DNA from: Ceratotherium simum simum
Taxonomy: Eukaryota; Chordata; Mammalia; Perissodactyla; Rhinocerotidae
Assembly (NCBI RefSeq): GCF_000283155.1
Contig: NW_004454179.1
Span: forward strand, 1,966,178-2,030,177
DNA: 64,000 bases
Direction: 5' to 3'
Shown here: one piece after another, positions 57,010 to 64,000 of the stretch
How the letters are laid out: each line of letters starts with the position of its first letter
Numbering within the stretch: the first letter of the stretch is position 1
Position numbers and translations under genes: made by a program
The notes under the pieces: generated by a model
Databases searched by the model: none
What the model saw: the letters and a program-made list of their open reading frames with translations, nothing else
Told to the model about the DNA's origin: nothing

Positions 57010-57650
57010 CTTTGTGAAATAGTGCAAAGAGTACAAACTCTGAAGTCAAGTAGATCAGGATTCAGCTGTGATGGGCTGACAATGGCTCCTAAGGTATGTC
57101 CTCATCCTAATACCTGGAACCTGTGAATGTTGCCTTATATGGTAAAGTTTTTGCAGGTGTGATGAATTAAGGATCATCATGAAATCACCAAATGAGAAGA
57201 TCATCCAAGTGGGCACTATATGCCATCACAAGTGTCCTTATAAGAGAGAAACAGAGGGAGAAAGTAATGTGAAGTAATGGAAGTTTGGAGTGATGTGGCC
57301 ACAAGCCGAAGAATGCAACAGCCACTAAAAGCTGAAAGAGGCAGGGATGGATGCTCCCATGGAGCCTCCGAAAGGAACCAGCCCTGCTGACATATTGATT
57401 GCAGGCTTCTGGCCTCCAGAACTGTGAAAGAATATGTCACTGTTGTTTTAAGCCACCAACTTTGTGGTAATATGTTACGGTAGCCACAAGAAACTAATAC
57501 ACCTGCTAAGCCTCAGTTTCCTCATCTGTTACACAGAAATAATAACATATGCCTTACTGGCCTGTTTTGATAATAAAAATTAACAAATGCAAAATACTAG
57601 CTCAATCTCTAGCACATAGTAGGCATACGGTACATAGCAGTTATTGTTAC
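57010..57650 (+). repeat. MIR SINE split by an MLT1 LTR
   Basis: 57010-57066 ('gagtacaaactctgaagtca' then 'gatcaggattcagc') is the MIR head. 57502-57650 ('aagcctcagtttcctcatct' to 'cacatagtaggcatacgg') is the MIR 3' part. About 40 bp of MIR is missing at the junction. Confidence 0.85.
57067..57501 (+). mobile_element. MLT1 (ERVL-MaLR) LTR
   Basis: 'tgtgatgggctgac', 'ctaaggtatgtcctcatcct', 'cacaagtgtccttataagag', 'gcttctggcctccagaactg' and 'caagaaactaataca' are MLT1 in forward order, TG...CA. No clean 5-bp duplication remains. Confidence 0.93.
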
Positions 57651-58164
57651 TATTATAATCTTCTTTATTTTTGAATATGGATAAAAGAGTATGAGCAGCT
57701 TATCCTAGACCCATCACCACTGTTTTAAAAATCAGTCAAACCAAATACCCAGTGGTATCTTTGTATGGGGAATTGCATATTTATTTACAGTTTGTATCAA
57801 AATACTGCCTTTCCTCAAAAAGCTGTCTTCTATACTGTTGCTATATTATTACCAAGTATGGGATCTATTCATGCCAATAATTAAATAAGCCATGTTGCAT
57901 TTTTCCTAGTATTTAATTGTGCGTTTTACCATAAATTACATGTTTAAAATGGAAAATAAACATTTCCAGCTGTTTTGAGGACAGCAAATCTAAATTCGAA
58001 GTGCTGAATTCTGGGAAAACTACAGATCTTTTAAGTATGCTACAATTTTTTTTAAACCAATGTTAACTCTTGCTTATTCAAAACTTGAACATTCGCTGAG
58101 GTGTAATTATGGGAGAGTGGGAGTTTTACACGATGAAAGATGGACTCTCCAAACACAGAAGTGT
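57651..58164. other. Unassigned AT-rich sequence
   Basis: No family recognised. Confidence 0.3.
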
Positions 58165-58915
58165 TGCAGGTAGTAGACGAATCATTCATTTAACCAATGA
58201 CTGTTAAGTCACTGTGCTAGGCACTGGCGGATGTGAAGGTGAATAAGACAGAGCCTCTATCATGGAGGGACTCCCAGGACAGTGAAGGACATTGAAATAT
58301 AAGCAGATTGCTTAAAATTCAGAATAATAGTGAAGGTAACATTTACCAAGTATCTACTATGTGCCAGACACCGTATCACCCTTTACAAGCATTATCTCAT
58401 CTAATCCTCACAACAATGATTTGAAGTGGGGTTTTGGCAAGGTTAATGCCCCAAAAGTCACATAGCCAGTTTAAGAAGAGTCTAGTTCCTGAGCCCTCCC
58501 TCTTAACCACTACTGCAGAGGCATAAATGGCATAATCTGAGAACACAGAAAAGAAAGAAACTTCCTGTGCCTGAGGGAAGTGAGGAGGTTTCACTTCAGA
58601 GATACATTTAGGCTGGATCAAAGATGAATGGGAGTTAGGAATTTGTTTTTTCAGGTGGAGAAAAGGTCAAAGGCGCTCCAGAAAGAGAGAAGAGCCTGTG
58701 CAAAGGTGAGGCATGAAGAAAGGGCTGTGTACTCAAGGCAGCTGGAGTGCCAGTGAGGCTTAGTGGTCAGGAGTACTATACTGTACACGAAGAAGGACAT
58801 CAAATGATTAAAGTCTTCGAGGAGAGACAGGATCAGATTTGCATTTTAGAAAGAGGCCTGAGGATGCATGTGGAGGATGGACTACACAAAAAGAAGTCAA
58901 GCCTGTAGGCAGGGA
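58165..58915 (-). mobile_element. L2 LINE, reverse orientation, interrupted by MIR
   Basis: 58165-58310 ('caatgactgttaagtcactg', 'gtgctaggcactggcgga') and 58560-58915 ('gtgcaaaggtgaggcatgaa', 'gatcagatttgcattttaga', 'ggaggatggactac') are successive parts of reverse L2, separated by a MIR. Confidence 0.82.
58320..58515 (-). repeat. MIR SINE nested in L2
   Basis: 'agtatctactatgtgccaga', 'atctcatctaatcctcacaa' and 'gccctccctcttaaccacta' are reverse MIR lying between two collinear L2 parts. Confidence 0.88.
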
Positions 58916-58919
58916 CTTT

Positions 58920-61900
58920 TAGTTCAAGATGGGTGTCAGAGCACCACCCACTTACCAATTCCCATTAGAACAATCAAGCAAATACAAAAGGAAATATTTT
59001 TTATTACTGTTGGAAATGAGTGGAATAAAATAGAAAATAAAGGGTGGAAAAATGGAAATAAGGGTGTCATCCACATACCAGAAAGCATTGTGGCAGAAAA
59101 GATGCCTGATCTCCCTGGCTGGTCAGACTCAGCTAAAAATGTCCAAAACAAATTTGAAGATCAGCTGGGACCCCTCCCCCACTACATTAATATCAGACGA
59201 AATAGAATTCAATGGAAAAAGAATTTTTAAAAAAGAAAAAGGGTAATGTTAGATAGATAAAAGAAAAAATTCAACCAAGAATATAATCATGGCTGATCAA
59301 GCACCAAATAACATAGTGTCAAAATAGATAAAGCCAAAGCTCCTAAAAATACAGATTAAAGCCCAAAATTGCAACCATAATAGGTGGTTTTTAACATATC
59401 TCTCTCTTCTTAGTGGATCTAATTAACAACAGCAAGCGTGGTTAATGTATAAAAGTATAATTGACAGCTTGAGTTAATAAATATATATCTCCCTTTGTAT
59501 CCCATAAACTTTAAATTTTATCACATCCTAATCAATGGAAAATCTCCACATATTTCAAAAACTAAAACATTGTACAAGCTACATTTCCTAACCACAATGC
59601 AATTAATAAAAGGGAAAACAAACAAAAAAGGAAATCATTTAGAATTATTAAACACTACCTTAAATAGTTTGGGCCACAAAACAATTTAAAATCGCAGTTA
59701 CAGACTCTTTAGGAAATAATTAGAACACTATATAGCTCATCTTGTGGAGAAAAGTACTCAGAGGAAAATGTGAAGCCTCAGGTATTTATAATTAAACAAA
59801 CAAAAAATAAAAATAAGTTAAATATACTTCATTCAAGAAGCTGCAGAAAGCACCACAAAAATTTAAGGAAAATATGAGGAAGGACAGAATGCAGCAGCGC
59901 ACAGCGTAAATTAATCAATTTGTAAGTATTAATTATTTTAAGAAATCATTCATTTTTAAAGACCAATAAAACTTACCTCTGGCAAGTTTAATCAAAGTAA
60001 GAAGAAAAAACATAAATGTACAACATAAGGATGAGAAGGGGGACACAGATAAATTTTTTAAGTCTCTATTAAATAGACAATTTTCTGAAAAATATCAATA
60101 TATTAACATATAGATATGAAACAAAATCTTTGATGAAAAGATGATAAACCTAGTAGGATAATAACCAATGGGTAATGTTTAAATGTGTCAGAAAATAGTC
60201 CCTCAAAGACCCCAGATTATAGTCCCATGTGGTTTCACAGACTGGTTCTTGCAAATCTTAAAGAGGAATATGTACTCTATTTAAAAAGAAGGAATGTTTC
60301 CCAATTCATTTTACCAGATGATATAACCTTGATATTTAAACCTAAAAAAATATGCAAATAAATACAATTATCTAACATATAGAAATTTAAAATCCTAAAC
60401 AAAATATTGAAAATTGTAATTCAGCAGTATATTTTTAGAATATCTTAATTTATAATTCAATTAATGTAATTCATGTGTTAGCAAACTAAAAATATAAAGC
60501 CACGTGATTGTCTCAATAGACACAGAAAAAGCATTTGACATCCATTCCTGCTAAAATTCTCAGAAAACTAGGAGTAGAAGTGAATTTCCTCAACACAATA
60601 AAAAATAGCCACGAAAAACCTACAACTAATACCAGACTCAGTGGTGAAAGTCATAATGTTTGCCACCTAAGATCAGGAACAAGACAAGATGTCCACTCTC
60701 ACCAGTTCTAGTCACCATTGTACTGAAGATTCTAGCCAGTGCAATAGGCAAGAAAAAGAAATGCAAACATCCAGATCGGAAAGGAAGTAGTAAAACTGTC
60801 TTTATTCACAGATGACATGTTTGTGTCTGTGAAAATCTGATGGAATCTACCAAAAAAGCTACTAGAACTAATAAGTGAGTCTAGCAACATTGCAGGATAC
60901 AAGATCAATACTTAAAAATCAATTGTATTTCTATATACTAGCAATGAACAATTAAAATTAAAATTTTAAAAACAATACCGTTCACAATAGCAACAAAAAA
61001 TACTGAATATTTTAGGGATAAATCTGACAAAATATGCAGATGACCTATACACTGAAAACTAAAAAACAATGATAAAAAATTAAAGAAGAACTAAATACAT
61101 TAATAGATATACCATGTTCCTGGTTGGAAAACCCAATATTGCTAAAATGGCAATTTTTCCCATATTGTTCTATAGATTTAACATAATCCCAATCAACATC
61201 TCAGCAGGTTGTTTTTAGAAATTAACAAATTAATTCTAAAATTCATTTGGAAATGCAAAGGACCTAGAATAGCCAAAACAACTCTGAAAAAGAACAAAGT
61301 TGGAGGACTAACACTGACTGATTTCAAGACTTATTAAAGAGCTACAATAATCAAGACACTGTGGTATTAGCTTAAAGATAGATAAACTGACCAATGGAAC
61401 AGAATAGAGAATCTAGAAAAAGAAAAAAAAACCCATGCATACATGGACAACTTATTTTTGACAAAGGTGCAAAGGAGTCAGTAAAAAAAATTCTTCGAAG
61501 AATGGTATTTTCAAAAAATGGTGCTGGAAAACTTGACTATCTCTAGGCAAAAAAGCAGTAGCAAAACAACTGAGCCAAACCTTATACAAAGATTATATAC
61601 AAAGATTAACTCAAAACGGATCATAGGCCTAAACGGAAAACCTGAAATTATAAAATTTTTAGAAGAAAACATAGGAGAATATCTTTGTGACCTTGGGTTG
61701 GGCAAAGATTTCTTAAATATGACAATAAAAGCACAATCCATAAAAGAAGAAAATTGAAAAATTGGACTTCATCAAAATTAAAAACTTTTATTCTGCAAAG
61801 AAATAAGAGTTAAGAAATTAACTATTAAGACATGAAAACGACAAGCCACAGATAGGGAGAAAATATTTGCAAAGCATATACCTTATAAAAGACTTATTAT

Positions 61901-62252
61901 ACCCAGAATATATAAAGAACTCTCAAAACTCAACAAAGAACCAAAGAAACAAAGAACCCAATTTTGTATATAGGCAAAAATGTTTAAACAGACACCTCAT
62001 CAAAAAATATATATGAATGGCAAATAAGCACATGAAACAATGCTCAATATCACTGGTCATTATGGAGATGCAAATTAAAACCACAATGTGGTACCACTAT
62101 ATACCTATGAAAACAGCTGAATTTAAAAGACTGACCATATCAAGTGTTGGTAAATATGTGAAAGAAGTGGAACTCTCATACAATGCTGAAGGAAATGTTA
62201 AACACTTCCACCAGTTGGGAAAATGGGTCGTTTCTTTTAAAAAATTAAACAT
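58920..62252 (+). mobile_element. Long decayed L1, ORF2 region
   Basis: From about 59300 the sequence follows L1 ORF2 in order: 'gacacagaaaaagcatttga' (60520s), 'gttctagtcaccattgtact', 'gcaggatacaagatcaatac', 'caatggaacagaatagagaa' (61396), 'gacaaaggtgcaaaggagtc', 'ggcaaataagcacatgaaac' (62019) and 'gtggaactctcatacaatgc'. Stops and indels are frequent, so it cannot encode a working reverse transcriptase. 58920-59300 is probably the element's 5' part but fits less well. Interrupted at about 62252 by another L1 and resumes near 63157. Confidence 0.85.
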
Positions 62253-63156
62253 TTTTCTCAATTTTTCCACCATAGATTGTTTTGCGCGTTCTAGAACTTC
62301 ATCTAAATGGAATCACACAGTATGTACCATTTTGTGTAAATCTTCCTTCACTCATCACAATGCCTTTGAAATTTATCTGTATTGCTGCATACATTAATAG
62401 GTCTTTCCTTTTTATTGCTGAGCAGTAGTCAATTGTATGAATAAACCATAGTTCGTTTCTCAGATTTCTTATGGATGGACACCTGAGCTGTTTCCAGCTT
62501 GGGGCTATTATGGATAAAGCTATGAATGTTCTTGTACAAGTCCTTCTGTGAACCACGTTTTCATTTCTCTTGGGTAAATGCCCAGGAATTAAATATCTGG
62601 ATCACAAGGTAAGTATATGTTTCCTTTCATAAAGTATTGCCAGAACTTTTCCCAAAGTGGTTGTACTATTTAAATTCTCACCAGCATTGTATGAAAGGTC
62701 CAGTTTGCAGTGAAGCAGAGGTGGGGACTGACTAAGCACAATCACAAGCAATTATCTGGGATGCTGGAAATGCTCTGCATCTTTATATGGGTTTGGGTCA
62801 CACACATGCACGTATTTGTCAAAACTCAGCTAATATACTGTTTTGTGTACATTTCATTGTATGTAAACTTTATTTCACAAGAAAAAAACCTAAATGAATA
62901 CTGAACACTAGTTAATGATATGATTACTGAAATATTTAGGGTGAGTTATACTGATGTCTGCAATCTACTTTGTAATGAATAAAAAAATAGATTGATAGGT
63001 GGACGGAGGGATGGTTGCATTGACAGATATCTGACAAAGCAAGCACATAAAATATTAACGGTAAAATTTTATGGTGGGTATACAGGTGGTCACTGTAAAA
63101 ATTTTTTCAACTTCACCACGTTTAAAATATTTCAAAATAAAATGCTGAACAAAAGG
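62253..63156 (+). mobile_element. Twin-primed (5'-inverted) L1 insertion
   Basis: 62253-62708 is reverse-oriented L1 ('cacagtatgtaccattttgt', 'ttattgctgagcagtagtca', 'cccaaagtggttgtac'). 62709-63156 is forward L1 3' end ('gtggggactgactaag', 'cacgtatttgtcaaaactca', 'atttcaaaataaaatgctg'). The inverted piece stops, in L1 coordinates, about where the forward piece begins. Degraded candidate duplication: 'aaaattaaac' (62241) and 'aaaaggtaaaac' (63151). Confidence 0.85.
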
Positions 63157-63745
63157 TAAAACCTACACCTACCATTGGAGCCAGCCATTCATAGTTATCT
63201 ACACAAGAGAAATGAAAGCATATGTCCATACAAAGACTTGTAAATGAGTGTTCAAAGCAACTTTATTTGTAATGACAAAAAACTGGAAACAACCCAAATG
63301 TCCACAAACAGGTGACTGGATAAATAAAAGGTGGTATATCCAAACAATGGGCTACTATTCAACAATAAAAAGGAATGGACTATCAATACGTGCCACATGG
63401 ATGAATCTCAGAATAATTATGCTGTGTGAAAAGAGCCAAACTAAAAAAAAAAAAAAAAGAGTTCATACAGTATGATTTCATTTATATAAAATTCTAGAAA
63501 ATGGAAACTAATCTACAGTGACAGAAAGCAGAACCCTACTTGCCTGAGGATGGGGTGTGGGGAGGAATATAGACAGGCAGGAGGGGGAGGAAAGGAAGGA
63601 TGATAAATGGGAATGAGGAAACATTTAGGCCTGATCGTGGTGATGGTTTCAGTTGCATACATATGTCAAAACCTATCAGATTTTACACTTTAAATAGGTG
63701 CAGCTTAGTGTATATCAATTATATTTCAATAAAGCTGTTCTTAAA
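63157..63745 (+). mobile_element. Host L1 resumes: 3' end
   Basis: 'acctacacctaccattggag', 'gaaatgaaagcatatgtcca', 'aactggaaacaacccaaatg' and a terminal 'atttcaataaagctg' continue the L1 broken off at 62252. A 16-A run interrupts it at about 63445. Confidence 0.9.
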
Positions 63746-64000
63746 ATCCTAAAGAAAATATTGAAAATTTTAATCCAGCAATATATTTTAGAATATTTTA
63801 ATCATGTAAACTTTATGCAATGAATGCAAATATTACATAATATTGAAAAATTAACACTCTAAATTATATTAACTAATTGAAATTTTAAAATTCAATTAAA
63901 ATTTTTTAATTCTGATATTTTTAATTCTAAGAAAATTTCATAACTATTTCATAAAATGATAAAAGAAAATCTCTAAAGCTGATATCCAAAATGGTATTAA
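63746..64000 (+). mobile_element. Further L1 ORF2 fragment, runs off the window
   Basis: 'aatcctaaagaaaatattga' with 'ttagaatattttaatc' closely resembles 60391-60450 of the upstream L1. The remainder is AT-rich and more diverged. Incomplete at the window edge. Confidence 0.6.

Noticed and set aside
58920..63745. Active L1
   Set aside because: Frequent stops and indels, plus interruption by another L1, rule out a working ORF2.
1..64000. Operons, ribosome binding sites, riboswitches or phage-like systems
   Set aside because: Mammalian repeats across the whole window show a nuclear vertebrate genome, where such features are not expected and none were seen.

Overview
This window is mammalian nuclear DNA, almost certainly from an odd-toed ungulate and most likely a horse-family genome (Equus). 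The main evidence is twelve tRNA-derived SINEs of the equine ERE type. They have the head 'ggccggccc..gtggcttagcggttaagt', a tRNA B box and a tail of 'ttcctcagcaaaaagaggagg' or 'ctactggggctttgggg'. There is also an L1 3' end resembling equid L1. Around these lie old elements shared by placental mammals (MIR, L2, CR1/L3-like, MER5A, MLT1, L1M). I inferred this from recalled consensus sequences, without a database search, so rhinoceros or tapir is not excluded.

I recognise no intact protein-coding gene, rRNA, tRNA or snRNA gene. Nearly all open frames are short and lie in repeats or in unassigned non-coding DNA. The one recognisable gene-derived sequence is a broken, intronless copy of DPPA4 (developmental pluripotency associated 4) at about 25160-26089. 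It carries four in-frame stops and a frameshift.

Layout. 0-13 kb: a class I ERV solo LTR (468-991), MIR and L2 copies, two ERE SINEs and an L2 split by an L1 3' end. 13.3-19.5 kb: an L1-dense block with a minus-strand L1 5' region, then two head-to-head L1 copies whose junction carries a SINE broken by an apparent ~250-bp inversion. 19.5-24 kb: MIR, MER5A (two copies each interrupted by an ERE) and a further ERE with an 18-bp target duplication. 24.4-27.5 kb: a short duplicated segment flanking the DPPA4 retropseudogene. 27.5-36.8 kb: MIR/L2/MER5A-rich DNA with long unassigned stretches. 36.8-41.1 kb: four EREs, one with a probable 3' transduction, and an L1M fragment. 41.4-58.9 kb: MLT1 solo LTRs, MIR, L2, L1 3' ends, one ERE and small DNA transposons. 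58.9-64 kb: a long decayed L1 on the plus strand that carries a second L1 with a twin-priming 5' inversion.

No gene network can be described. The window reads as an intergenic or deep intronic region whose history is recorded by nested insertions. No novel biological system is visible. The most informative points are the microinversion at 16450-16703, the DPPA4 pseudogene, the SINE 3' transduction at 38013-38244 and the twin-primed L1 at 62253-63160.
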